Of a stretch of 14,961 bases of DNA, positions 1 through 7,572 are shown one piece after another. The notes under the pieces were generated by a model, which saw only the letters and a list, made by a program, of their open reading frames with translations, did not search any database and was not told the DNA's origin. The position numbers and the translations under genes were made by a program. This DNA is from Acidobacteriota bacterium (GTDB lineage: Bacteria > Acidobacteriota > Blastocatellia > Pyrinomonadales > Pyrinomonadaceae), in the NCBI GenBank assembly GCA_020201365.1, contig JAIVGV010000019.1:1-14961 (forward strand), written 5' to 3'. The stretch's first letter is position 1. Each line of letters opens with the position of its first letter.

Positions 1-64
1 TCGCCAGCGCGCCCGGCGGGAATTCGCTCAAGTCAATGTCGCGCTTCTTCGCGGCTGTCGGCAT
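1..64 (-). CDS. N-terminal start of an unidentified protein (cut by window edge)
   Basis: An ATG on the minus strand at 64-62 opens a reading frame of 21 codons that runs off the left edge without a stop. It begins MPTAAKKRDIDLSEFP, a lysine-rich, soluble-looking N-terminus with no signal peptide. No clear Shine-Dalgarno sequence precedes the ATG, although the A/T-rich stretch at 70-84 directly upstream differs from the GC-rich surroundings and could belong to a promoter. It would be divergent from tsaC. Too little is present to name a family, and the frame could be chance. Confidence 0.3.
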   Translation of the reverse strand, partial: MPTAAKKRDIDLSEFPPGALA

Positions 65-182
65 GGGCGCATTTTAACTTAAACTCTCGCGGCGCGCGCC
101 GTTTTTCGTCCGCCAGAGACGGGCGAGGGGCTCTAGTTCCATTCGATTACGGCTGGCGGGGCAGGGCAATCCTGATTCGGGG

Positions 183-827
183 ATGACAGACGAAGCGGGA
201 GAGACGCGCACGCCGCACGCCCGCGACGGCGCGGAGGCGCACGAGCGTGCGCGCGAGGTGGTCGCGCGCGGGGGCGTCGTCGCGTTCCGCACGGACACCT
301 TCTACGGGCTGGGCGCAAACCCTTCCGATCCGCGCGGGGTGCGCGCCGTGAACGAGTTGAAGGGCAGGGAAGGCAAGCCGATCCTCGTCGTCGTCAGCGA
401 CGCGGCGGAGGCGGATCGCTTCGTCGCGGCGCGTTCCGATCTGTTCGCGCTGCTCGCCGCGCGTTTCTGGGCTGGCGCGCTGACGCTCGTCGCGTTGGCT
501 CGCGAGGGTTTGCCGGAAGAGTTGACGGCGGGCACGGGCACGGTCGGCGTGCGCCTGCCGGACGACGACGACGTGCGCGCCTTCGTGCGCGCGTGCGGCG
601 GCGCGCTCACGGCGACGAGCGCGAACCGCGCGGGCGAGCCGCCGTGCCGGACTGCGGAAGAAGTTCTGCGCGCGTTCCCGTCGGGACTCGATCTCGTCGC
701 CGACGGCGGCGCGGCTCGCACTGAGCTGCCCTCGACCGTCGTTGACGTGACGGGGCGCGAGCCGCGTCTGATCCGCGAAGGCGTGATCGCCTGGCGCGAG
801 ATCGTCGCCGCGGTTGAGGGTCAGTAG
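183..827 (+). CDS. tsaC: Threonylcarbamoyl-AMP synthase (TsaC/Sua5/YrdC family)
   Basis: This 214-residue protein is a single YrdC domain. The family makes threonylcarbamoyl-AMP from threonine, bicarbonate and ATP in the cytosol, the first step of t6A37 formation on tRNAs that read ANN codons. Visible family motifs in order are TDTFYGLG (37-44), KGREGKP (60-66), WAGALTLV (96-103), VGVRLPD (121-127), SANRAGEP (146-153), PSTVVDVTG (183-191) and LIREGVI (196-202). The C-terminal Sua5 domain of longer homologues is absent, so it is the short TsaC/YwlC type. The first 20 or so residues are a polar extension. The ATG at 183 is preceded only by GGGG with no spacer, so the start is not firmly fixed. 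Its 3' end faces the peptide-binding lipoprotein gene only 13 bases away. tsaB, a later gene of the same pathway, lies at 7573-8403. Confidence 0.93.
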   Translation: MTDEAGETRTPHARDGAEAHERAREVVARGGVVAFRTDTFYGLGANPSDPRGVRAVNELKGREGKPILVVVSDAAEADRFVAARSDLFALLAARFWAGALTLVALAREGLPEELTAGTGTVGVRLPDDDDVRAFVRACGGALTATSANRAGEPPCRTAEEVLRAFPSGLDLVADGGAARTELPSTVVDVTGREPRLIREGVIAWREIVAAVEGQ

Positions 828-840
828 CCCGCCGCTTTTC

Positions 841-2478
841 TCACTTCGCCACCGTCAGATTCCTGACGAACGTCCAGTCGCCGCTCGGCGGGACGCTGAT
901 GTTGGAGACCGTTTTCTTCGCGACGACGATGTTGTTCCAGTACCAGAGCGGCAGCATCGGCACGTCGTTGCTGATGAGCTGTTGCGCCTGCGCGTAGAGC
1001 TCGCGCGCGCGCGTGCGGTCGGCGGTGGAGGTGGCGGCGGCGAGCACCTTGTCGAGTTCGGGGTTGGAATAGCGGCTGCGGTTGAAGCGGTTCTCTTTGC
1101 CTTGGAGGTAGGTGAAGAGATCGCGCAGGAAGATCGGGTCCTGGTTGCCGCCGACCCAGCGCCCCATCGTCATGTCGAAGTCGCCCTTCTGCACCTGATC
1201 GCGCATCGTGTTGTCTTCGAGCGTCTGGATGTCCACGGGGACGCCGACCTCCGCGAGCGCGTTCTGGATGATCCCGGCGGTCTGGCGACCGACGGCGTTC
1301 GTCGCGGAGATTTTAAACGCGAGCGGCTTGTCGAAGCGCTTGCGCACGCCGTCGCCGTCCGGGTCTTTGAGCCCCGCGTCGTCCAAAAGTTGCTTCGCCT
1401 GAGCCGGATCGAAGGAGTAGGTCTTGCCCTCGTTGTACGCCCAGGATTCGGGCGGGACGATGGAGTGCGCGACGCGCGCCTGATCCTGCAGGAGATTCTT
1501 GATGATGTCTTCGCGGTTGATCGCGTAGGCGATCGCCTGTCGCACGCGCGCGTCCGAGAGCGGCGCGTGCTGCGTGTTGAAGGCGATGTACTGGACGTTC
1601 GCGCCGGGCGACTGGACGACTTGCAGGGTGGGCCCCTTCGCGAGGTTCGTGTAGGTGTCGGGCGTGAGCGCGGTGTTGACCGCCAGGTCAACTTCGCCGC
1701 TCAAGAGTCCCGCCTGCTGCGTGCCCGCGTCGAGGATGACGCGGACGCGCAAGTTCTTCACCTGCGGCGCGCCCTCCCAGTAGTCGTCGAAGGCGGCGAA
1801 GTCGGCGAACTGCTGCGCCGAGTTTGCGCTGACGAACTTGTAGGGTCCGGTGCCGACGGGCGAACTCTGCTGCGTCTCGTAGCTGCCTTCGGGGATGATG
1901 CCGATGGGGATGAGGTTGGCGAACAGCTCAAGCCAGGGTCTGCGCAGATGGAAGACGGCGGTGCGCGCGTCGGGCGCGTCAATCGAGGTGATGAAGGGCT
2001 GGCGCGTCGGCGCGGGCGTGGACGAGGACTGCCCCTGCTTCGACGCGTCGGCGCTCTGCGTCGCGGCGGGCGCGACCGTTTCGTAGAAGGAGGCGGACTT
2101 GGGCGAGGTGGAGGCGAGCAGCTTGTCGAAGGTGTACTTCACGTCGGCGGAGGTGAGCGGCTTGCCGTTGTGAAACTTCACGCCGTCGCGCACGGTGACG
2201 GTGACGGTCAGGCCGTCGGGGGAGACTTGCGCGCCCGTCGCGAGTTCGGGCACGTAGTCGAAGCGCTCGTCCTTCTTCATCAGCGAGTTGAACAGCAGCT
2301 GGCGGTAGCGCTCGCTCGCCGCGTCGCCCGCGATCAGAGGGTTCAGCGCGCGCGGGTCGGGGTTCGCTTCGAGCACCAACACGAAGGCGCCCGTCGCGCC
2401 GCGTCGGCACGCGCCGAGAAGGAGAAGCGCCGCGGCGAGGGCGAGCGTGACGAGGGCGGAGAGTTTTCGCGTCGTCAT
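841..2478 (-). CDS. Peptide/nickel-type ABC transporter substrate-binding lipoprotein (SBP family 5)
   Basis: This 545-residue solute-binding protein is of the DppA/OppA/MppA family (SBP_bac_5), which captures oligopeptides outside the inner membrane and passes them to an ABC permease. The N-terminus has a basic start, a hydrophobic core and a lipobox LGAC with the lipidated Cys at 24. The family signature lies around residues 76-117 (PELATGAQVSPDG, then VRDGVKFHNGKPLTSADVKYTF). Residues about 136-160 are a Ser/Thr/Pro/Gln-rich insertion, probably a surface loop. Its ATG shares one base with the stop of the upstream nagZ-like gene (TGATG), and a GGAGG Shine-Dalgarno lies 9 bases before it inside that gene, so translation is probably coupled. 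No permease or ATPase genes are adjacent, so it must use a transporter encoded elsewhere. Ligand unknown; murein peptides are a guess from the neighbour. Confidence 0.9.
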   Translation of the reverse strand: MTTRKLSALVTLALAAALLLLGACRRGATGAFVLVLEANPDPRALNPLIAGDAASERYRQLLFNSLMKKDERFDYVPELATGAQVSPDGLTVTVTVRDGVKFHNGKPLTSADVKYTFDKLLASTSPKSASFYETVAPAATQSADASKQGQSSSTPAPTRQPFITSIDAPDARTAVFHLRRPWLELFANLIPIGIIPEGSYETQQSSPVGTGPYKFVSANSAQQFADFAAFDDYWEGAPQVKNLRVRVILDAGTQQAGLLSGEVDLAVNTALTPDTYTNLAKGPTLQVVQSPGANVQYIAFNTQHAPLSDARVRQAIAYAINREDIIKNLLQDQARVAHSIVPPESWAYNEGKTYSFDPAQAKQLLDDAGLKDPDGDGVRKRFDKPLAFKISATNAVGRQTAGIIQNALAEVGVPVDIQTLEDNTMRDQVQKGDFDMTMGRWVGGNQDPIFLRDLFTYLQGKENRFNRSRYSNPELDKVLAAATSTADRTRARELYAQAQQLISNDVPMLPLWYWNNIVVAKKTVSNISVPPSGDWTFVRNLTVAK

Positions 2479-3617
2479 CAGATTTTGCCTCCGTAGGTGT
2501 AGTTGAGCTTACGGTTGAGCGCGGCGGTCTCTTCCGCCAACTGCTCGAGGCGCGCGCGGTCGAACGCGAGCGGCGGCTGCGCGAGCGACTTGTAGGCGGC
2601 GATGCGGCGCAGCGAGGTGTCGATGCGCTCCTCGCTGATGAGTTTGTCGCGCGCGGCTTGGAGCAGCGACTCGTACCCGCGTCTGATAAGGTCCGGTCTC
2701 GCGCAGATGAGCATCATGTCTTCGCCCGCTTCGACGGCGAGGCGCACCGTCTCCTCGATCTCGTAGTGGCGCGCGATGGCGCCCATCTCCAGATCGTCCG
2801 TGACGACGAGACCCGTGTAGCCGAGTTCTTCGCGCAGGAGCTTGGTGACGATCTCGGTGTTGATCGAGGCGGGGACGAGACGACCGCCCGCCGTGCCGCG
2901 CCGCAGATCAATGTTGGGGAAGCCGCCGTGGCTCACCATCACGGCGCGCACCATGTTGTCCTCGCGCTGGAAGAGCTCGATGTAGGGCGCGAGGTCTTGC
3001 GCGAGCAGATCGTCGTGCGTGAGCTTTATGACGGGCATCTCGTCGTGCGAGTCAACCTCGCCCGCGCCGATGCCGGGGAAGTGCTTGCCGCAGCCGAGGC
3101 AGCCCGTGCGCTGCAGACCGCGCAGGTAAACCATCGTGTAGCCCAAGACTTCGCCGGGCGAGCGACCGTACGAGCGCGAGTAGAGCCCGTTCGAGAGCAG
3201 GTCGCGGTCGTCCGTCATGATCGAGAGCACCGGCGCGAAGTTCATGCTGAAGCCGAGCAGCCGCAGGACTTCGCCCGTGATGCGACCGAGAGCGCGCGCG
3301 CCGGCGAGATCGCCGTGCTGCCGGATCGTGCGCGCGGCGGGCATCGGCGTGAAGATCTTGCGCAGCCGGTCAACGAGCCCGCCCTCCTGATCGATGCCGA
3401 AGAGCGGCTCGACGTGCGAGACTTCCCGCACGCTGTCGAGCAGCCCGCGCAGTTGCTCCGCGGACGCGACGTTGCGACCGAAGATGATCACGCCGCCGGG
3501 CTTGACGTGCTCGACGAGCGCGCGCGTCTCGGCGTCGAACTCGGTCGCGGGCAGACCGACGTAGAGCATCTGCCCGATCTTCTGTTCCAGCGGCAGCGAG
3601 AGGAGTTTTTCGAGCAT
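2478..3617 (-). CDS. nagZ: Beta-N-acetylhexosaminidase, glycoside hydrolase family 3 (NagZ-like)
   Basis: This 379-residue GH3 enzyme has no signal peptide, as expected for cytosolic NagZ, which removes N-acetylglucosamine from anhydro-muropeptides during peptidoglycan recycling. Visible motifs are GGVIIFGRN (41-49), GIDQEGG (74-80) in the sugar-binding region, KHFPG (178-182), and the flexible catalytic loop with D189-S-H191 characteristic of the NagZ branch. VVTDDLEMGAI (271-281) supplies the likely nucleophile D274. Length is close to the usual 330-380. The C-terminal 30 residues after AYKSL are an extra helical tail. No strong Shine-Dalgarno is visible before the ATG. The gene lies 176 bases downstream of mutS on the same strand and runs into the peptide-binding lipoprotein gene with a one-base overlap. 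Nothing else was recognised in the 176-base gap. Confidence 0.9.
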   Translation of the reverse strand: MLEKLLSLPLEQKIGQMLYVGLPATEFDAETRALVEHVKPGGVIIFGRNVASAEQLRGLLDSVREVSHVEPLFGIDQEGGLVDRLRKIFTPMPAARTIRQHGDLAGARALGRITGEVLRLLGFSMNFAPVLSIMTDDRDLLSNGLYSRSYGRSPGEVLGYTMVYLRGLQRTGCLGCGKHFPGIGAGEVDSHDEMPVIKLTHDDLLAQDLAPYIELFQREDNMVRAVMVSHGGFPNIDLRRGTAGGRLVPASINTEIVTKLLREELGYTGLVVTDDLEMGAIARHYEIEETVRLAVEAGEDMMLICARPDLIRRGYESLLQAARDKLISEERIDTSLRRIAAYKSLAQPPLAFDRARLEQLAEETAALNRKLNYTYGGKI

Positions 3618-3793
3618 CGGGAAAATTTTTCAGGCGCGGACTGGCGCGGGCTCGACGCGCGGGCGACGCCGCGCCACCGGGCAAGCTCGGACTGTCAGGG
3701 GGAGACGTGGCGACGTGCCGATCGGCGCGCGTTCGTGCGCGCAGGGCGAAGTGCGGGGGCTTTCCGTAGGGGGCGGGTTGGTGTTGTTCGTGG

Positions 3794-6688
3794 TCAAACG
3801 ATTCGCTTGCGTATGTCAACGAGTAGCGCGCGAATTTCCTCCGGCGAGAGTTTTTCTAACTCAGAGGCGCGTAGCTCGTCAAGCAAACTCTGGTTCACCG
3901 CGTCGAAGAGTGTCGCCTGCGCCGCGACCGCGCGGCGGCGGGCGCGGCGCGCGGCTGAGGCGAGCGCGCCGCCGTTCTGATCGTTTGCCGACTGCGCGGC
4001 GCGCCCGTCCGCGCCGCCGCCCGCGCCTTTCTCGTCGATCTGATCCGCGAAGACGTCGAGCTCGTAACGTTCGAGTCGTTGCAGCACGTCGCGCGCCCGC
4101 TCGAGCACGCCGGGCGGCAATCCAGCGAGCCGCGCGACCTCGATGCCGTAGGACTTCGAGGCGCGACCGCGTTCGAGCCGGTAGAGGAAGATCACCTCGC
4201 CCTCGCGCTCGGCGACGCGGATGCGGTAGTTCTGCGCGCCGGGCAGCCGCTCGGCGAGTTCCGTCAGCTCGTGGTAGTGCGTGGCGAAGAGTGTCTTCGC
4301 GGCGTGTTCCGGCGAGTCGTGCAAAAATTCCGCGACCGCCCACGCGATGGAGAGTCCGTCGAACGTCGCCGTGCCGCGACCGATCTCGTCGAGGAGGACG
4401 AGCGAGCGCGGCGTGGCGTTGTGCAGGATCGCCGCCGTCTCCGTCATCTCGACCATGAAGGTCGAGCGCCCGCGCGCGAGATCGTCCGACGCCCCGACGC
4501 GCGTCCACACGCGATCAAGGATCGGCAGGCGCGCGCTCTCCGCGGGGACGAACGATCCGGCTTGGGCGAGGATCGAGATCAGGGCGACTTGTCGAAGGAT
4601 CGTGGATTTGCCGCCCATGTTCGGACCCGTGATGATGAGGAGGCGATCCGTCGAGTTGTTCATGTAGAGATCGTTCGGGACGAAGGGCGCGTCCGCCGTC
4701 GCCTCGACGACGGGGTGGCGGCCCTGCCTGATCTCGATCTCGTCCGCGTCGTGAAGCTGCGGCTTCGCGTAGCGGCGGCGCGCGGCGACTTCGGCGAGCC
4801 CGGCGAGCGCGTCGAGCGCGGCGAGCGCGCGCGCGGTCGCTTGCAGGCGCTTCGTCTCGCGCGCGACCGCGGCGCGGACTTCGGCGTAGATCGTCGCTTC
4901 GAGCTCGCGCATGCGATCTTCCGCGCCGAGGATGCGCTGCTCCCACTCTTTTAGTTCGGGCGTCGAGAAGCGCTCGGCGTTGGCGAGCGTCTGGCGGCGC
5001 TCGTAGTCTGCGGGCACGCGCGCGGCTGCGCCTTTGGAGACTTCGATGTAGTAGCCGAAGACGTTGTTGAAGCGGACGCGAAGGTTCGCGATGCCGGAGC
5101 GCGCACGCTCGCGCGCTTCGAGCGCGGCGATCGTCTGCTTGGCGTCGCGGTTGACGGCGCGCAGCTCGTCGAGTTCCGCGGAGTAGCCGTCGCGGACGGC
5201 GCCGAGGTCTGAGAGGTTGATCGGCGGATCGTCGCTGATCGCGCGCGCGACCGTGTCGCGAACGTCCGCGAGTCCGTCGGCGCTTTCGCGCAGGACTTGC
5301 AGCAGCGAGGCTTCGGCGTCCGATAACGACTGGCGGATCGGCGGGACTTGATCGAGGGAGCGGCGCAGCGCGCAGAGATCGCGCGGCGTCGCCGTGTTCA
5401 TGTTGACGCGCGCGGTGAGGCGCTCGAGGTCTGCGATCTCTCTGAGCGGCGCGCGCAGGCGGTCGCGCTTGATCTGCGAGCGTTGCAGCTCGCCGACCGC
5501 GCCGAGTCGCGCCTCGATCTCGCCGCGACGCACGGAGGGGCGGAGCAGCCAGCCGCGCAGCAGGCGCGCGCCCATGCCCGTCACGGTCTCGTCAACAACG
5601 CCGACGAGCGTCGCCGCGCGCCCCGCGCCCGTCTGCGACTCGACGAGTTCGAGGTTGCGAACCGTCACGGAGTCGAGGGCGAGATGATCTTGCGTCTCAA
5701 AAAATGTGATGTCGTTGACGTGCGCGACCGCCTCGCGCTGCGTCTCGCGCGCGTAGCGCAGGCACGCGCCCGCAGAGGCGACGGCGGCAATCTTCTCCGC
5801 GAGACCGTAGCCATCGAGGGTGCGTGCGCCGAGCTGTTCGAGCAGGAGCGCGGCGCACTCGGTCGGCTCCCACAGCCAGTCGTCGATCGGCGTGAGCGCC
5901 ATGCCTACCCCGCGACGAGATTGATCGAGTGGCGCCGCGCGTGGGAAGGGGACGACGTTCGATCTGTTCTTCTCGGCGTCCGCGCGGCTCGTTTCGTCGC
6001 CGGCGTCGGTCGCCCCGGCTTCTGAAGTCTCCGCCTCGCGCGCGGCGTCTGTCGCGTCGCGCGTCGCGCCGTTCGCGTGCGTGAGCGGGAGCGGCGCGGT
6101 GTGCTCGCGCGCGGAGATGCCGTCGCGGACGAGCGTCGAGAGCGAGGCGGGGAAGAGGAGTTCGCGCGGGGCGTAGGATTCGATGTCGGCGCGGATGCGC
6201 GCCCAGGCGTCGTGCCCGCGCGCCTGCGTGGCGCAGAACTCGCCGGTCGAGAGATCGAGGAACGCCGCGCCGAACGCGTCGCCCGCCGTGCAGAGCGCGG
6301 CGAGATAGACCGACTCGCGCGCCTCGACGAGTTGCGGATCAATCGCCGTCCCCGGCGTGACGACGCGCACGACCTCGCGGCGCACGAGCTTCTTCGTCTG
6401 CTTGGGGTCTTCGGTCTGCTCACAGATGGCGACGCGGTAGCCTTTGCGTATGAGTCGGGCGACGTAGGTCGAGACGGCGTGATGGGGCACGCCGCACATG
6501 GGGATCGGCGCGCCCCGTTCTTTGTGGCGCGCGGTCAGAGTGATCTCCATCTCGCGCGCGCCGGTGACGGCGTCGTCGAAGAACAGCTCGTAGAAGTCGC
6601 CGAGGCGGAAGAAGAGGAGCGTGCCGGGGTGCTGCCGCTTCAGCTCGTGGTACTGCCGGAGCATCGGCGTGAGTGTGGATTCGGTCAT
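3794..6688 (-). CDS. mutS: DNA mismatch repair protein MutS
   Basis: MutS binds base mismatches as a dimer and, with ATP, signals MutL. The chosen start (ATG 6688-6686, MTESTLTPMLRQYHELK) matches the family N-terminus and gives 964 residues. An upstream in-frame ATG adds 34 non-conserved residues and is disfavoured. Motifs numbered from this start: mismatch-reading F32-Y-E34 in GDFYELF, Walker A GPNMGGKST (688-696), Walker B with DEIGRGT (767-773), and FATHYHELTEL (801-811). It exceeds the usual 850-900 residues because of a low-complexity Ala/Asp/Glu/Thr insertion at about 204-251 in the connector domain and a Gly/Ala/Arg-rich linker at about 886-918. After that linker comes QATLF (924-928), a good match to the sliding-clamp-binding QxxLF motif, and a conserved C-terminal helix-turn-helix (LSPEEIRALL). 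No strong Shine-Dalgarno is visible. It is the first gene of the minus-strand group mutS, nagZ, SBP. Confidence 0.97.
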   Translation of the reverse strand: MTESTLTPMLRQYHELKRQHPGTLLFFRLGDFYELFFDDAVTGAREMEITLTARHKERGAPIPMCGVPHHAVSTYVARLIRKGYRVAICEQTEDPKQTKKLVRREVVRVVTPGTAIDPQLVEARESVYLAALCTAGDAFGAAFLDLSTGEFCATQARGHDAWARIRADIESYAPRELLFPASLSTLVRDGISAREHTAPLPLTHANGATRDATDAAREAETSEAGATDAGDETSRADAEKNRSNVVPFPRAAPLDQSRRGVGMALTPIDDWLWEPTECAALLLEQLGARTLDGYGLAEKIAAVASAGACLRYARETQREAVAHVNDITFFETQDHLALDSVTVRNLELVESQTGAGRAATLVGVVDETVTGMGARLLRGWLLRPSVRRGEIEARLGAVGELQRSQIKRDRLRAPLREIADLERLTARVNMNTATPRDLCALRRSLDQVPPIRQSLSDAEASLLQVLRESADGLADVRDTVARAISDDPPINLSDLGAVRDGYSAELDELRAVNRDAKQTIAALEARERARSGIANLRVRFNNVFGYYIEVSKGAAARVPADYERRQTLANAERFSTPELKEWEQRILGAEDRMRELEATIYAEVRAAVARETKRLQATARALAALDALAGLAEVAARRRYAKPQLHDADEIEIRQGRHPVVEATADAPFVPNDLYMNNSTDRLLIITGPNMGGKSTILRQVALISILAQAGSFVPAESARLPILDRVWTRVGASDDLARGRSTFMVEMTETAAILHNATPRSLVLLDEIGRGTATFDGLSIAWAVAEFLHDSPEHAAKTLFATHYHELTELAERLPGAQNYRIRVAEREGEVIFLYRLERGRASKSYGIEVARLAGLPPGVLERARDVLQRLERYELDVFADQIDEKGAGGGADGRAAQSANDQNGGALASAARRARRRAVAAQATLFDAVNQSLLDELRASELEKLSPEEIRALLVDIRKRIV

Positions 6689-6814
6689 GGCTCGAAGGCG
6701 TTTGAGGTCGCGCGGGACTCTCAACTGTGCCGAGACTATTGCACGGCGGGGCGACCGTCGGCAAGCGTGCGCGACGCTGATCAATTTCAACTTGAACGGG
6801 AGCGTAAAATGCCC

Positions 6815-6900
6815 TCACCGCAGAGGCGCAGAGAATCGCAGAGATCGCGCTGTGGATTTCTCTGCGCTTCCTCCGCGCGCCCTCTGCGCCTCCGCGGTGA
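6815..6900. repeat. Nested inverted repeat (REP/MITE-like element)
   Basis: The outer arms at 6815-6833 (TCACCGCAGAGGCGCAGAG) and 6882-6900 are reverse complements at 18 of 19 positions. Inside them, CGCAGAGA (6837-6844) pairs with TCTCTGCG (6859-6866) around a 14-base loop. The whole could form an 86-base hairpin or cruciform. It lies in the 315-base gap between the divergent mutS and the small membrane protein gene, outside any likely coding sequence. The motif family (CGCAGAG direct repeats with CTCTGCG on the other arm) resembles short interspersed repeats I recall from diverse environmental bacteria. Copy number cannot be judged from one window. Apart from this element and a weak promoter, nothing was recognised in the gap. 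Confidence 0.75.
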
Positions 6901-6927
6901 CTGACTGCTCTGAGCTATTAACAAAAA

Positions 6928-6958
6928 TTGAAACCATCTTCGCGCGCGCCGCGATACT
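6928..6958 (+). promoter_or_regulatory. Weak sigma70-like promoter for the small membrane protein gene
   Basis: TTGAAA at 6928-6933 (5 of 6 to the -35 consensus) is followed after 19 bases by GATACT at 6953-6958 (4 of 6 to -10). The stretch just before the -35 is A-rich, unusual in this GC-rich region. The spacer is longer than ideal, so this is tentative. It lies 45 bases upstream of the ATG at 7004. Confidence 0.35.
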
Positions 6959-7003
6959 ATCGTGAAGGCGTTGGTCTAACGATTGAGTCCGGGGGAAGTT
7001 TGG

Positions 7004-7450
7004 ATGAGTCTGACGGCACAACTCGTCGCGCTGTTCGTGCTGGCGATCCCGGTGGCGTGCGCGGCTTGGACGGTGACGCACGAGGAGGTCTTCCGCGAGC
7101 CGCGCGAGTACTGCGCCGCGAAGAGCCGCGACTGCCGCCGCTGGTACGAGCGAAAATTCTTCTACCTCTTCACGTGCGAGTACTGCTTCAGCCACTACGT
7201 GGCCGCCGCCTTCGTCGCGCTGATGCGCTTCCAACTCCTCTACACGGGCTGGCGCGGCTACCTCGTCGCGTGGCTCGCCCTCGTCTGGATCGCCAACCAG
7301 TACATGAGCATTTACAACCGCCTACGCCTCGACATCAAGGGCGAGAAGATCGAGCACGAGCTGAAGCAGGAGATCGTCGAGAAGGAGCGGACGGGGCGCG
7401 GCGGCGGCGACGACACGCGGCGCGCCCGCGCGGGCGCGCCGAGCCGCTGA
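7004..7450 (+). CDS. Small membrane protein of unknown function with four cysteines
   Basis: This 148-residue protein has three hydrophobic segments at about 4-22, 63-80 and 86-103, then a charged, partly helical tail (105-130) and an Arg/Gly-rich end. Between the first and second membrane segments lie C37, C44 and a CEYC pair (C58, C61), within FTCEYCFSHYVAA. The TC-x-x-C-aromatic pattern beside a membrane helix recalls DUF1360-type proteins such as YngL, but I am not certain of the family. The four cysteines could bind a metal or form disulfides. The ATG at 7004 is chosen because GGGGGAAG lies 7 bases before it; a TTG at 6983 in the same frame lacks this support. It stands alone, 122 bases before tsaB, which has its own promoter. 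Confidence 0.75.
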   Translation: MSLTAQLVALFVLAIPVACAAWTVTHEEVFREPREYCAAKSRDCRRWYERKFFYLFTCEYCFSHYVAAAFVALMRFQLLYTGWRGYLVAWLALVWIANQYMSIYNRLRLDIKGEKIEHELKQEIVEKERTGRGGGDDTRRARAGAPSR

Positions 7451-7524
7451 ATCTGCCTCGGACGTTTCCCGCAACAGCCCCTGAACCGATTTCCGCGCGA
7501 TTGCGCCGTGAAAATAGATCGCGT

Positions 7525-7554
7525 TTGCTACGCGCGAAACGACGCGCCTATAAT
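7525..7554 (+). promoter_or_regulatory. Sigma70-like promoter of tsaB-rimI
   Basis: TTGCTA (7525-7530) and a perfect TATAAT (7549-7554) are separated by 18 bases. A perfect -10 hexamer is unlikely by chance in such GC-rich DNA. The expected start of transcription is near 7561, leaving only about a dozen bases before the tsaB ATG at 7573, so the leader would be very short. Confidence 0.7.
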
Positions 7555-7572
7555 CGCGCCATACTTCGAGGC

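Noticed and set aside
814..2496. Plus-strand open frame of 560 codons opposite the peptide-binding protein gene
   Set aside because: It is very rich in Arg, Val, Gly and Asp with no family motif, and is the antisense of a clearly recognisable SBP gene. Long antisense frames are expected at this GC content.
2658..3980. Plus-strand open frame of 440 codons across nagZ and the mutS end
   Set aside because: Antisense to two well-supported genes, crosses their gap, and has no recognisable domain.
6689..6790. Upstream extension of MutS by 34 residues
   Set aside because: The added residues are basic and not part of the conserved MutS N-terminus, which begins at the ATG at 6688.
6077..6904. Plus-strand open frame of 275 codons over the mutS 5' end
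   Set aside because: Antisense shadow of mutS running into the inverted repeat; no motif.
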